Both the position numbers and the translations under genes were made by a program. The notes beneath the pieces were generated by a model. It did no database searches. It was not told where the DNA came from and saw only the letters and a program-made list of their open reading frames with translations. DNA of 64,000 bases from NCBI GenBank assembly GCA_963762435.1, contig CAVXLN010000003.1, forward strand, positions 310,001 to 374,000, read 5' to 3'. The DNA comes from JAXDMU01 sp963762435. Its GTDB lineage: Bacteria > Pseudomonadota > Alphaproteobacteria > ATCC43930 > CGMCC-115725. Shown one piece after another: positions 34,233 through 43,278 of the stretch; position 1 is the first letter of the stretch, and each line of letters starts with the position of its first letter.

Positions 34233-36238
34233 AATGCAACTCCCAAACGCGCCAATGTAGCCCGGAGGATGGCGAGCACGTCCACACCCATCGAGATGAA
34301 CTCGTCGATGCCGGCCTTGCCATACTCCTCGCGGCGGTCACCTGGATTGCCGGCCAGGAACAAATGCTGCGCGCCCGCCGCCTTGAGCGCCGCGGCGAAC
34401 GGCACGGCCTGCATTTCGTATAACGCATCGGTGCCGCACAGGATCGCCATCTTGGCGCCGCTTTGCCTGAAGGCTTCGGCCGCCGCAGCCGGCTCGGTGA
34501 AGCCATCATTGCCCAGCGCCCGGATGCCGCCTGCTTCGAAGAAGTTCTTCGCGAAGGTGGAGCGGGCCGTGTGCTGGGCGACCGTGCCCATATTCGCGAG
34601 GAAGATCGTGGGCAAGGCGCCCGTGGCGTCCTTGTATCGGTCGGCCGCGTCGCGCAGCGCCTCGAAATCCTCGTGAACGCGATGGTGCGGCAGCGGATCG
34701 ATGCGCGCCGGCTCGCCGGTCGCGAGCGCCAAGGCGACGGAAGCGAGCGTGGCACCCGCCTCGAAGGCCGCCACCGCGTCGCCGATCGAGGCGATCGGGG
34801 CGTGGGCGGCCGACGCCGTCGCCCGGGCGCGCGGCAATCGCTGCGCGCGGACGACCGGCTCTTCCAGAATATTCGGGAACTCGCTGACGCCGGTCAGCGG
34901 GTCCTTGCGGCGCGCGATGTTCTTCTGCCGCTCGGTCCAGGAGGCCTTGATCTCGCCGGCGAAGCTGCCGTCGGCCAGCACGGCTTCCATGCCGCCCCGG
35001 CCTTCGATCGACTGGAAGACAGCCCAGGCCGCGTTCGCCAGCTGATCGGTCAAGCTCTCGACGTACCAGGATCCGCCGGCCGGATCCATCACACGGGCGA
35101 CGGAGGCCTCTTCCTTGAGCAGCACCTGAATGTTGCGGGCGATGCGGCGGGCGAAACGGTCCGACACGCCGAGGGCGGCATCGAAGGGCAGGATCGAGAC
35201 GCGGTCGGCACCGCCGACGCCGGCAGCGAAGCCCGCAACTGTCGTGCGCAGCATGTTCACCCACGGGTCGCGCTGGGCCATGATGCGCCGTGCCGTGCGC
35301 GCGGTGAGCCGCATCGTGCGGGCCACCTCCGAGGCGCCGCAAGCCTCGGCGATCCGCGCCCAGAGCCGGCGGGCGGCGCGGAGCTTGGCGATCGAGAGGA
35401 ACTGATCGCAGCCGACCGCCATGGTGAAACTCATCTGGCCGAGGGCGGCATCGATCTCCAAGCCGCCGGCGGTCAGCGCGCGCAGATAGGCGACGCCGGT
35501 CGCCATGGCGGCCGCCAAATCCTGGGTCTCGGTGGCGCCGGCCTCGTAATAGGGCGAGCTGTCGATGCCGACGGAAGTCACCTTGGCATAGGTCTCGCCG
35601 GTCCAGGCCGCGAGCTCCGTCATCCGTGCCAAGGCCTGGTCGAGCCCGCCGCTGAGCTCGCCCGACCGTGCCAGCGTGCCGATCGGATCGACATTGAAGG
35701 CGCCCTGCGCCTCTGCCGGCGGCACACCCCGGCGGCGCCACAAGCCGGCAAGCATAGCAGCGGCCGCGATCGCCTGGTCGCCGGCATCGAGCGACAGCGG
35801 CACGAGCGCCAGCAGAATCTCGTTCAGAACCTGGGCGAGATCGTCGAGCGTATCGATCGCGATGCCGTCGGTTTCGGCCCGGTCGAAATGCAGCTCGATC
35901 GCGGTGGCGCCACGCATCAGATCGTCGAGGATCGCCTTGTTCGCCTGCTTCGGCTCCGCCAGCGTCTGTTCGGTCAGAACCTCCCATCCGTCGGCACTGG
36001 TACCGCCGGCATGGCCGCCGCGGGTGAAGGGCGAGAAGCCGGGGAAGCCCGAAGGATCGCCGGCGGCTGCCCAATCCTCCGCCGTATAGAGCGGTTGGAC
36101 GGCGATGCCTTCATAGAGGCGGGTAACGAGGCGCTTCTCGAACGCAGCACCTTTGAGGGCTTTGTCGACGATGGCCCGCCACTGCTCCCGCGTCGCGGGC
36201 GGGAATTCAGCGGCGAACTGGGTTTCACCATCCTTCAT
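34229..36238 (-). CDS. mutA: Methylmalonyl-CoA mutase, small subunit (non-catalytic)
   Basis: This 669-residue paralogue of the large subunit has a barrel and a degenerate C-terminal B12-like domain. The DxHxxG motif is missing; the equivalent region reads FLANMGTVAQHTARSTFA, so it does not bind cobalamin. This is normal for the MutA partner of heterodimeric mutases. GAGG lies upstream of the ATG. It is the first gene of the mutAB pair and is divergent from the XRE-type regulator across 136 bp. Confidence 0.93.
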   Translation of the reverse strand: MKDGETQFAAEFPPATREQWRAIVDKALKGAAFEKRLVTRLYEGIAVQPLYTAEDWAAAGDPSGFPGFSPFTRGGHAGGTSADGWEVLTEQTLAEPKQANKAILDDLMRGATAIELHFDRAETDGIAIDTLDDLAQVLNEILLALVPLSLDAGDQAIAAAAMLAGLWRRRGVPPAEAQGAFNVDPIGTLARSGELSGGLDQALARMTELAAWTGETYAKVTSVGIDSSPYYEAGATETQDLAAAMATGVAYLRALTAGGLEIDAALGQMSFTMAVGCDQFLSIAKLRAARRLWARIAEACGASEVARTMRLTARTARRIMAQRDPWVNMLRTTVAGFAAGVGGADRVSILPFDAALGVSDRFARRIARNIQVLLKEEASVARVMDPAGGSWYVESLTDQLANAAWAVFQSIEGRGGMEAVLADGSFAGEIKASWTERQKNIARRKDPLTGVSEFPNILEEPVVRAQRLPRARATASAAHAPIASIGDAVAAFEAGATLASVALALATGEPARIDPLPHHRVHEDFEALRDAADRYKDATGALPTIFLANMGTVAQHTARSTFAKNFFEAGGIRALGNDGFTEPAAAAEAFRQSGAKMAILCGTDALYEMQAVPFAAALKAAGAQHLFLAGNPGDRREEYGKAGIDEFISMGVDVLAILRATLARLGVAL

Positions 36239-36314
36239 GTCGGGTCGGGTTCCTCAATTGCACCGAACGATTTCACAATATACGCTTTCTTGGCGACCGA
36301 CGCACCCCACGAGC

Positions 36315-36360
36315 CGCAAACCGTGTACAACGTAGCGGACGGTTTTGCGTATTTTGCGTA
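36315..36360. promoter_or_regulatory. Candidate operator of the short-chain acyl-CoA regulator
   Basis: A perfect tandem repeat, ttttgcgta (36343-36351) and ttttgcgta (36352-36360), lies just upstream of the regulator gene. An inverted half-site cgcaaa lies at 36315-36320. PccR/RamB-type regulators bind paired TTTGCAAA-like boxes, and these boxes are close variants. The position between mutA and the regulator fits control of both genes. Confidence 0.55.
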
Positions 36361-36374
36361 CACGGGGCGCGGGC

Positions 36375-37811
36375 ATGTCGAAGTCATTCGCCGGGGTGCG
36401 GATCAAGCGATTACGCGAGGAACAGCAGCTGACACAAGCCGCTTTGGCTCGCATGCTCGGACTTTCCACGACCTACATCAATCAGCTCGAGCGCAACCAG
36501 CGGCCGCTGACGCTGCCGGTCCTGCTCAAGATCAAGGAAGTTTTCGGCACTCAGATCGCGCTGGACGAAGATGGTGGCGCTGGTCTGATCGACGATTTGC
36601 GCAACGTCTTCGCCGTTCTTCCCGGCAGCGAGGGCGTGGCGCTCGCCGAGCTCAGGGAGGTCGCAGCAACCATGCCGGCACTGGGTCGGGCCATCCTCGA
36701 TCTGCATCGCCAGTACCGGCTGGCGTCGCACCGCTCGAATGCGCTGGCGGCCGGCATCGGCACGGGACGGGAAGCAGCGGCTCTCGGCGCGTCGCCGATG
36801 CCGCACGAGGAGGTTCGCGACTTCTTCTATGACCGGCGCAACCATGTCGCCGAACTGGACGAGGCCGCCGAGCGCCTGGTCCTGGCGGAAGCGCTGGATC
36901 CCGGCACGATCGAGGGCGGGCTGGAGACGCTGCTCTTCAATCGCTACGCCGTGCGCATCATCCGGACGCGCGCGCCTGATGATGGTCCGATCGATCTGCG
37001 CCATTTCGATCCGATCAGCCGCACGCTCAAGCTGCCGGCCAGCCGCAGCAGCGGGCAGAACGCCTTTCAGATGGCGACGCAACTTGCTTTTCTGATGCAT
37101 GGACCGCTGCTCGACCGCCTCATCGGCGAGGGGCGGTTTACCCATGAGGATTCCCGCGGCCTCGCCCGCATTGGCCTCGCCAATTATTTCGCGGGCGCCT
37201 TGCTGCTGCCCTATATGGCCTTCCTCGAGGAGGCGGAGCGTCTCGCCTACGATATCGACCTGCTGGTTTCGCATTTTCGGGTTGGCTATGAAACGATCTG
37301 CCATCGGCTGAGCACGCTGCAGCGGCCCGGCGCGCGCGGGGTGCCGTTCTTCTTCGTGCGCGTCGATCGCGCCGGCAACATCTCTAAGCGGCAATCGGCG
37401 ACCGACCTTCATTTCCTTCAGGTTGGCGGCACCTGCCCGCTGTGGAACGTCTACGAGGCCTTCGCCTCGCCCGGGCGGATATTGACGCAGATCGCGCGCA
37501 TGCCTGACGACCGGTCGTATCTCTGGATTGCCCGCACGGTCGTTCACGAGACCGGCGGCTGGGGCAAGCCGAGCAAGACCTTCGCCGTGGGATTAGGCTG
37601 CGACGTTCAGCACGCGGATCGGCTCATCTATTCGAAAGGGCTGAACCTGTCGGACGCGGCATCCGCCACGCCGATCGGCGGCGGATGCCGCGTCTGCGAC
37701 CGGCCCGCCTGCCCGCAACGGGCGTTCCCTCAGGCCGGCCGCAAGCTGAGCGTCGATGAGAATCGCAGCCGGTTCGAAGCCTATCATGCGGGCTGGACAG
37801 TGGAGGCGTAG
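36375..37811 (+). CDS. XRE-family regulator of the PccR/RamB (ScfR) type
   Basis: This 478-residue protein has an N-terminal HTH_3 (about 8-55, RIKRLREEQQLTQAALARMLGLSTTYINQLERNQRPL). A remnant IrrE-like domain follows, in which the zinc protease HExxH is not evident. The C-terminal domain has GGTCPLWNVYEAF and the cysteine cluster CRVCDRPACPQRAFP. Known relatives (PccR, RamB, MccR) control propionyl-CoA, acetate and methylmalonyl-CoA genes in response to short-chain acyl-CoA. Divergence from mutAB supports the same role here. ATG 36375 is preferred over an upstream TTG inside the operator. Confidence 0.88.
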   Translation: MSKSFAGVRIKRLREEQQLTQAALARMLGLSTTYINQLERNQRPLTLPVLLKIKEVFGTQIALDEDGGAGLIDDLRNVFAVLPGSEGVALAELREVAATMPALGRAILDLHRQYRLASHRSNALAAGIGTGREAAALGASPMPHEEVRDFFYDRRNHVAELDEAAERLVLAEALDPGTIEGGLETLLFNRYAVRIIRTRAPDDGPIDLRHFDPISRTLKLPASRSSGQNAFQMATQLAFLMHGPLLDRLIGEGRFTHEDSRGLARIGLANYFAGALLLPYMAFLEEAERLAYDIDLLVSHFRVGYETICHRLSTLQRPGARGVPFFFVRVDRAGNISKRQSATDLHFLQVGGTCPLWNVYEAFASPGRILTQIARMPDDRSYLWIARTVVHETGGWGKPSKTFAVGLGCDVQHADRLIYSKGLNLSDAASATPIGGGCRVCDRPACPQRAFPQAGRKLSVDENRSRFEAYHAGWTVEA

Positions 37812-37863
37812 GCCATCGCCGGCATGAAGCAGACATCCGTCCGCCCGCACCGCCTTCCTGAGA

Positions 37864-38274
37864 TCACGCCCCGCCCGGAAACGGCCCGAGCACGCGCTCG
37901 CAGAAAGCCGTGTCCATGTATTCGCGCATCTCGACGATCCGGCCGTCCTCGAAGCGGAAGATCAGGCAATAGTGATTGTCGTAGCGCACGCCGTCGCGAT
38001 TGTGGTTGTCGCCACGCGCCTCGACCACGACGAGATCGCCATCGGCGATGATGCGCTCGGGCACAGTCTTGCCCGGATCCTTGAAGCGGGAGCGGACATA
38101 GTCGCGATACGCCTTCACCGCCTCCGAGCCTTTGACGGCCTGCGACCAGGAGCTCTGACCCATGACGCGGATGGCGAAATCGGGGGCGAGATAGGCTTGC
38201 CGCAGCGTGGCATCGCCGACAGCGAGGCCGGCGAAGATGTCCTCGATCAGTTTCCGATTATCGGCAGCGCTCAT
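37864..38274 (-). CDS. SnoaL-like/NTF2 family protein
   Basis: This 136-residue single-domain protein has the NTF2 cone pattern: IEDIFAGLAVGDATLRQAYLAPDFAIRV, an acidic/basic central strand and HYCLIFRFEDGRIVEMREYMDT. Members include cyclases, isomerases and binding proteins; the substrate here cannot be assigned. It is divergent from a LysR-type gene across 79 bp, so it may be that regulator's target. Confidence 0.8.
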   Translation of the reverse strand: MSAADNRKLIEDIFAGLAVGDATLRQAYLAPDFAIRVMGQSSWSQAVKGSEAVKAYRDYVRSRFKDPGKTVPERIIADGDLVVVEARGDNHNRDGVRYDNHYCLIFRFEDGRIVEMREYMDTAFCERVLGPFPGGA

Positions 38275-38353
38275 CCCAGGCTCCTGTCTTTAGTGATTTG
38301 CGCACTATCGGCAACGGGGCGGTCTGAAGCGAACGCCAAGCATTCACCTTTCC

Positions 38354-39322
38354 ATGAATTTCATTCATAATGCCGGTATGATTCCGTTGCCTCCCTTCGA
38401 GTCCCTGGTGGCGTTCGACACCGCGGTCAGGCTGCGCAGCATGACGCGGGCGGCGGCCGAACTGGGCCTGACGCAAAGTGCTATCAGCCATCGCATCCGC
38501 CGGCTCGAGCGCTTCATGGGTACCGCGCTCCTCTTCCGCCACAATGCCGGCCTGGTGCCGACGCCGGCCGGCGAGGCGCTGATCGGCGGGCTGGGCGAGC
38601 TGTTGGGCGGCTTGGCCGATCTCAAGGCGCAATGCTTGAAGGCAGCAGGCGAGGATCGGCTGCGCCTGGGCGTCGGTGCGGCACTCGCCCAGAATTGGTT
38701 GCTGCGCCGGCTGCCGGGCTTCGCCGAGCTCCATCCCGAGATTGCGATCGAGCTCGTCATCGTCGAGAACGAGGCGCCCGAGAAGGTGGCCGATCTCGAT
38801 CTCCATCTGCTCTGGGTACCGGCCGCCGATCTCAGGGCCACCACCACGCAGCGGCCGCTTTTCCGCGAGCGGGTCTTTCCGGTCTGCCATCCGGCACTGC
38901 TGCCGCCGGGCTTCATGCCCGGTGATCCAGCGATCCTCTCGACCCTGCCCTTGCTGCACAAGGGGCCGGCCGGGCGCGCCACCAGTGCCGAATGGTCCTG
39001 GCCGGCCTGGCTCGCGCGCCTGGGCTTGCCGCCGCGCCCCAAGGAAAGCTTCCGCTTGGCCAGCATCGGGCCCGCGATCACGGCGGCCGAGCAGCGCGCC
39101 GGCGCCGTGCTAGGCCGCACCATGCTGGTCCATGACGCGCTGATCGATGGCAAGCTGGCCCGGATCCTGCCGGCAAGCCATGATCTGCCATCCGGCAAGG
39201 CCCATATGGTGCGCTGGCCCAGCGCCCGGCGGACGGATGCGCGCGTGACACGCTTCGTCGATTGGCTGTGTTCAAAGGCGATCGAAACCGACCGTGCGGA
39301 AGCCGCGATCGGGCAGGATTAA
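38354..39322 (+). CDS. LysR family transcriptional regulator (GcvA-like)
   Basis: This 322-residue protein has an N-terminal winged HTH (LVAFDTAVRLRSMTRAAAELGLTQSAISHRIRRLERFMG). A periplasmic-binding-protein-like effector domain follows, with IAIELVIVE and the downstream ERVFPVCHPALLPPG. The internal ATG at 38378 gives the usual LysR N-terminus, MIPLPPFESL, and may be the real start; neither start has a convincing ribosome-binding site. The target is probably the divergent NTF2-like gene and its own promoter. Confidence 0.88.
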   Translation: MNFIHNAGMIPLPPFESLVAFDTAVRLRSMTRAAAELGLTQSAISHRIRRLERFMGTALLFRHNAGLVPTPAGEALIGGLGELLGGLADLKAQCLKAAGEDRLRLGVGAALAQNWLLRRLPGFAELHPEIAIELVIVENEAPEKVADLDLHLLWVPAADLRATTTQRPLFRERVFPVCHPALLPPGFMPGDPAILSTLPLLHKGPAGRATSAEWSWPAWLARLGLPPRPKESFRLASIGPAITAAEQRAGAVLGRTMLVHDALIDGKLARILPASHDLPSGKAHMVRWPSARRTDARVTRFVDWLCSKAIETDRAEAAIGQD

Positions 39323-39488
39323 GGCCACGCGCCCTTCCGTTTGGGTACCGGTGCTGCCAGCGCCCCGCTTTGTCCGATCGCGGCCGGCGCGATCGGGCGC
39401 GCGACAACCTTGACAGAATGGCTGTCGCTTCAGTGTCGCAGAACGGGCGTAGAATGGCTCGATCCCTGGATTGCATCGGGAGCGCGCC

Positions 39489-40976
39489 ATGTCCAATCAG
39501 CTGCAGCAGATCAGCCACATCGTCTACCTCATGCTCGAGAACCGGTCGTTCGACCATATGCTGGGATTTCTCTATGCCGGCAGCGGCAACCGCTCGCCGC
39601 TCGGGCATGATTTCGACGGCCTTACCGGCGACGAGACGAATCCGGACGAGAATGGCAACCGCATCCCGGTGTATCAGATCAAGGCGAGCGATCCGAATTG
39701 CTACCTGATGCCGGGGGCCGATCCGGGCGAGGGCTTCCAGAACACCAACTACCAGCTGTTCTCGACCGACGATCCGGCGGCCGGCGCCAGGGCCACCAAC
39801 CAGGGTTTCATCCAGAATTTCAAGTCGGCCATCGCGTCCGACATTTCAAAGGGGTATTCGGACACGCTGCCCGGCACCGTGGACACGCAGATCATGGGCA
39901 TGTACACGCCGGCGCTGCTGCCGGTGCTGTCGGGCCTGGCCAAGGGTTTTGCCGTCTGCGACGCCTGGTTCGCGTCTGCCCCCACCATGACCATGCCGAA
40001 CCGCGCCTTCGCGCTGGCCGGCACCTCGCAAGGCCATCTAGACGACAATACCAAGAACTTCACCTGTCCCAGCATCTTCGGCCGGATCTCGGACCTCGAC
40101 AACCCGAACGTCGATTGGGCGATCTTCGGCTATAACCGCGACCCGCTGACCCAGCATGATTTCCCCGACGTGCAGAGTGCGGACGACAGCCATTTCGGCC
40201 ATTTCCGCGACTTCCAGAACCGCGCCAAGGCCGGCACACTGCCGGCCTTCACCTTCCTCGAACCGAGCTGGGATGCGAGCGGGAACAGTCAGCATCCGAA
40301 CTATAACGTGTCCAACGGCGAGCAGCTGATCCACGACACCTATTACGCGCTGCGGAACGGCAAGGGCTGGGCGTCGACACTGCTCATCATCACCTATGAC
40401 GAGCATGGCGGCTGCTACGACCATGTGGCGCCGCCGATCGACGCGACACCGCCGGGCGATGGCTCGGTCGGCGAGTTCGGCTTCGATTTCACCCGCTTCG
40501 GCCTGCGTGTGCCGGCCGTGCTGGTCTCGCCCCTGATCGAGGCCGGCACGGTGTTCCGAGCCGCGTCGGGCACGATCGACCACACCTCGGTGTTGAAGAC
40601 GATCCAGGAACGATGGGGCACCAAGCCGCTGACCCAGCGCGACGCGGCCGCCCCCTCGCTCGGCGATGTGCTGACCTTGACGGCGGCGCGCCACGACGAT
40701 CCGCTCAAAGGCGTCAGGGTGCCGGCCGCGAGCGGTCATCATCCGAATGCCGCCGTCCCGTCGAAGCTCGACAAGATCCACGCCAAGCGTGTGGCAGCAT
40801 TGCCGATCCGCAACGAGAAGGGCTTCTACGAGGAAGTGAAGCCGCCGCTCGATTCCGCGGCCGAGCTCGCCAATTTCATCCGCGACCGCACGGCCGCCTG
40901 GAACCAGCACGTGCACCGCCAGCGCCGGCGGCGCGGCGAGCCGGCCGGCGGCGGCACGCCCACCTCGTCGACCTGA
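39489..40976 (+). CDS. Phosphoesterase family protein (phospholipase C/acid phosphatase-like)
   Basis: This 495-residue protein belongs to PF04185. It opens with the active-site block HIVYLMLENRSFDHMLGF (metal-binding Glu-Asn). ASAPTMTMPNRAFALAGT, LIITYDEHGGCYDHVAPP and FGLRVPAVLVSPLI follow, all hallmark blocks. Substrates of relatives are phospholipids or phosphate esters. No signal peptide or Tat motif is present at the start (ATG 39489 after GGGAG), unusual for a family that is often secreted. The C-terminus is basic and Arg-rich. Confidence 0.87.
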   Translation: MSNQLQQISHIVYLMLENRSFDHMLGFLYAGSGNRSPLGHDFDGLTGDETNPDENGNRIPVYQIKASDPNCYLMPGADPGEGFQNTNYQLFSTDDPAAGARATNQGFIQNFKSAIASDISKGYSDTLPGTVDTQIMGMYTPALLPVLSGLAKGFAVCDAWFASAPTMTMPNRAFALAGTSQGHLDDNTKNFTCPSIFGRISDLDNPNVDWAIFGYNRDPLTQHDFPDVQSADDSHFGHFRDFQNRAKAGTLPAFTFLEPSWDASGNSQHPNYNVSNGEQLIHDTYYALRNGKGWASTLLIITYDEHGGCYDHVAPPIDATPPGDGSVGEFGFDFTRFGLRVPAVLVSPLIEAGTVFRAASGTIDHTSVLKTIQERWGTKPLTQRDAAAPSLGDVLTLTAARHDDPLKGVRVPAASGHHPNAAVPSKLDKIHAKRVAALPIRNEKGFYEEVKPPLDSAAELANFIRDRTAAWNQHVHRQRRRRGEPAGGGTPTSST

Positions 40977-41002
40977 TCCGTCGCGGGCGGCCTGGGCGCC
41001 GG

Positions 41003-41467
41003 TTAGAACCCGAGGTCGCTCAGGCCCGGATGATCGTCGGGCCGGCGGCCGAGCGGCCAATGATATTTGCGATCGGCCTCAGCGATCGGCTGATCGTTGA
41101 TGCTCGCGATGCGGCGGCGCATCAGCCCTTCGCCATCGAATTCCCAATTCTCGTTGCCATAGGAGCGGAACCAGTTGCCGCTATCATCGCGCCATTCATA
41201 CGCAAAGCGCACGGCAATGCGGTCGCCGGTGAAGGCCCAGAGCTCCTTGATCAGCCGGTAATCGAGCTCGCGCTGCCATTTCCGGGTGAGGAAGGCCTCG
41301 ATCGCGGCGCGGCCATGGATGAATTCCGCGCGATTGCGCCAGATGCTGTCCGGCGTGTAGGCGAGCGCCACCTTTGCAGGATCGCGGCTGTTCCAGGCAT
41401 CCTCGGCAAGCCTGGCCTTCTGGGCGGCGGTCTCGGCGGTGAAGGGCGGAAGCGGCGGGCGGCTCAT
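41003..41467 (-). CDS. DUF1348/NTF2-like protein
   Basis: This 154-residue protein has AEDAWNSRDPAKVALAYTPDSIWRNRAEFIHGR, FLTRKWQRELDYRLIKELWAFTGDRIAVRFAYEW and a terminal DRKYHWPLGRRPDD. This is the PF07080 nuclear-transport-factor-2-like family of unknown function. ATG 41467 follows GAGGA; a TTG two codons earlier is also open. It lies 15 bp after the isochorismatase pseudogene on the same strand and may be co-transcribed with it. Confidence 0.85.
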   Translation of the reverse strand: MSRPPLPPFTAETAAQKARLAEDAWNSRDPAKVALAYTPDSIWRNRAEFIHGRAAIEAFLTRKWQRELDYRLIKELWAFTGDRIAVRFAYEWRDDSGNWFRSYGNENWEFDGEGLMRRRIASINDQPIAEADRKYHWPLGRRPDDHPGLSDLGF

Positions 41468-41482
41468 GGACAAATTCCTCGC

Positions 41483-42059
41483 TTAGGCTGGAAGGGCCGA
41501 CAGGATTGCCTCGGTCAAGCGGATGCGTGCGATCCGCGGCAGGATCTTCTCGATCGCAAAGCGATGCATCTCGTCCGAATGGGTGGCACAGGCATCTTCG
41601 GCGATCACGACCGAATAATTGTGCTGCCACGCCTCGCGCGCGGTCGAACTCGACACCGAAATTGGTGGCGATGCCGGCGAGCACCAGCGTCGTGATGCCG
41701 CGGCGGCGGAATTGCAGATCGAGCTCGGTGCCGTAGAAGGCACCCCATTGCCGCTTGGCGACGGTGATCTGGGCCGGCAGCGCCGCGATCTCGGGGGCGA
41801 ACTCCGTCCATTGCGGCGGCAGGTTGCCCGGCTTCATCGGCATCGGCTCGTCGACATCCTGGTTCGGCATGTCGTCATTGATGAAGGCTACCTTGACGAG
41901 CGCGATCGTGCCACCTGCCTCGGCGAAGCGGCGGCCGAGGGCCGCGGCGCGCGCGACGACGGTGGCACTGTCATAGGGTGCGGTCTGCCGGGCGATGATG
42001 CCGAGCTGCAGATCGATGATCACGAGGGCGGTCTTGCGGGGATCGAGTTCGAGCGCCAT
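41483..42059 (-). pseudogene. Isochorismatase family hydrolase, frameshifted
   Basis: The 5' part encodes a cysteine hydrolase of the isochorismatase superfamily: ALVIIDLQLGIIARQ with the catalytic Asp, the lysine in VAKRQWGAF and TTLVLAGIATNFGVE. In family members the cysteine region reads as VEST with a preceding Cys; here Asn replaces the Cys. After GVE the frame breaks. The remaining sequence, REAWQHNYSVVIAEDACATHSDEMHRFAIEKILPRI, continues in the next frame. A single extra base in the AA at 41647-41648 explains it. ATG 42059 follows GGAGG. It is either a disrupted gene or a sequencing error. Confidence 0.78.
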
Positions 42060-42185
42060 GCAACCTCCAGCATAAGCCAGCGCAGGACCATATCGCGCCG
42101 GACCGGCCCTGGACAGAGCGGAGAGTTGCCAGGCAATATCCCCGGGAATTCGAAAAACGCCGGACATACGGCCAGGGAGAGCGGA

Positions 42186-43271
42186 ATGAAGGCAGCAGTT
42201 TTGCACGCGGCGAACGAGCCGTTGACGATCGAGGATGTCAGCATCAACAAGCCGGGCCCGCGCGAGGTGCTGATCCGCACCGCCGTCGCCGGGATCTGCC
42301 ACAGCGACCTGCATTTCGCCGAAGGCTCCTACCCCTATCCGATGCCCTGCGTGCTGGGCCATGAATCGGCCGGCGTGGTCGAGGTGGTCGGCGCCGACGT
42401 GACTTATGTCAAGCCGGGCGACCATGTCGTGACCTGCCTGTCGGTGTTCTGCGGCTATTGCGAGCAATGCGTGACCGGCCATCCGTCGCGCTGTGCGACA
42501 CCCGAGGTCAAGCTGCCGCCGGGCACGGCCCGCCGCCTCGCCTGGAAGGGCGAGGTGATGCATCAGTTCCTCAATCTCTCCTCCTTCGCCGAGCAGATGC
42601 TGGTGCATGAGCATGCGCTGGTGAAGATCCGGCCCGACATGCCCTTGGACCGCGCGGCGCTCCTCGGCTGCGGCGTCATGACCGGCGTCGGCGCCATCTT
42701 CCACACCGCCAAGGTCGAGCCGGGCACGACCGTCGCGGTCATCGGTTGCGGCGGCGTCGGCCTGGCCGCGATCAATGGTGCCGCCATCGCGGGTGCCGGG
42801 CGGATCATCGCGGTCGACATGCTGCCGGCCAAGCTGGAGCTGGCGAAGACGCTGGGCGCCACCAACGTCGTCAATGCCAAGGATGGCGACCCGGTCAAGC
42901 AGGTGCGCGAGATGACCGGCGGCGGCGTCGCCTATTCCTTCGAGTGCCTGGGTGCCAAGATCACGGCCGAGCAGAGCTTCGGCATGCTGGCGCCGGGCGG
43001 AACGGCGACCATCATCGGCATGATCCCGGTCGGCACCAAGATCGAGCTCAGGGGCAGCGATTTCCTGGCCGAGCGCAAGATCCAGGGCTCGCTCATGGGC
43101 TCGAACCGGTTCCGGGTCGATATGCCGCGCTTCATCGATTTCTACATGAAGGGCCAGCTGCAGCTCGATCATCTGATCTCGGGCCATATCAAGCTCGAGA
43201 ACATCAATCAGGGCTTCAAGGAGCTGCATGACGGGGCCGCGGTCCGGAACGTCATCGCGTTCGACCACTAG
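42186..43271 (+). CDS. Zinc-dependent alcohol dehydrogenase (class III-like)
   Basis: This 361-residue MDR has the catalytic zinc ligands in GICHSDLHF and GHESAGVVEVVG. The structural zinc cysteines are in CGYCEQCVTGHPSRC, and the NAD-binding loop is VAVIGCGGVGLAAINGA. It oxidises an alcohol or aldehyde adduct with NAD in the cytoplasm. Sequence resembles the Zn-dependent class III/NDMA-linked group. ATG 42186 follows GGGAGAG. It is followed 7 bp later by the flavin oxidoreductase gene, so they form an operon. Confidence 0.92.
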   Translation: MKAAVLHAANEPLTIEDVSINKPGPREVLIRTAVAGICHSDLHFAEGSYPYPMPCVLGHESAGVVEVVGADVTYVKPGDHVVTCLSVFCGYCEQCVTGHPSRCATPEVKLPPGTARRLAWKGEVMHQFLNLSSFAEQMLVHEHALVKIRPDMPLDRAALLGCGVMTGVGAIFHTAKVEPGTTVAVIGCGGVGLAAINGAAIAGAGRIIAVDMLPAKLELAKTLGATNVVNAKDGDPVKQVREMTGGGVAYSFECLGAKITAEQSFGMLAPGGTATIIGMIPVGTKIELRGSDFLAERKIQGSLMGSNRFRVDMPRFIDFYMKGQLQLDHLISGHIKLENINQGFKELHDGAAVRNVIAFDH

Positions 43272-43278
43272 CCCCAAA

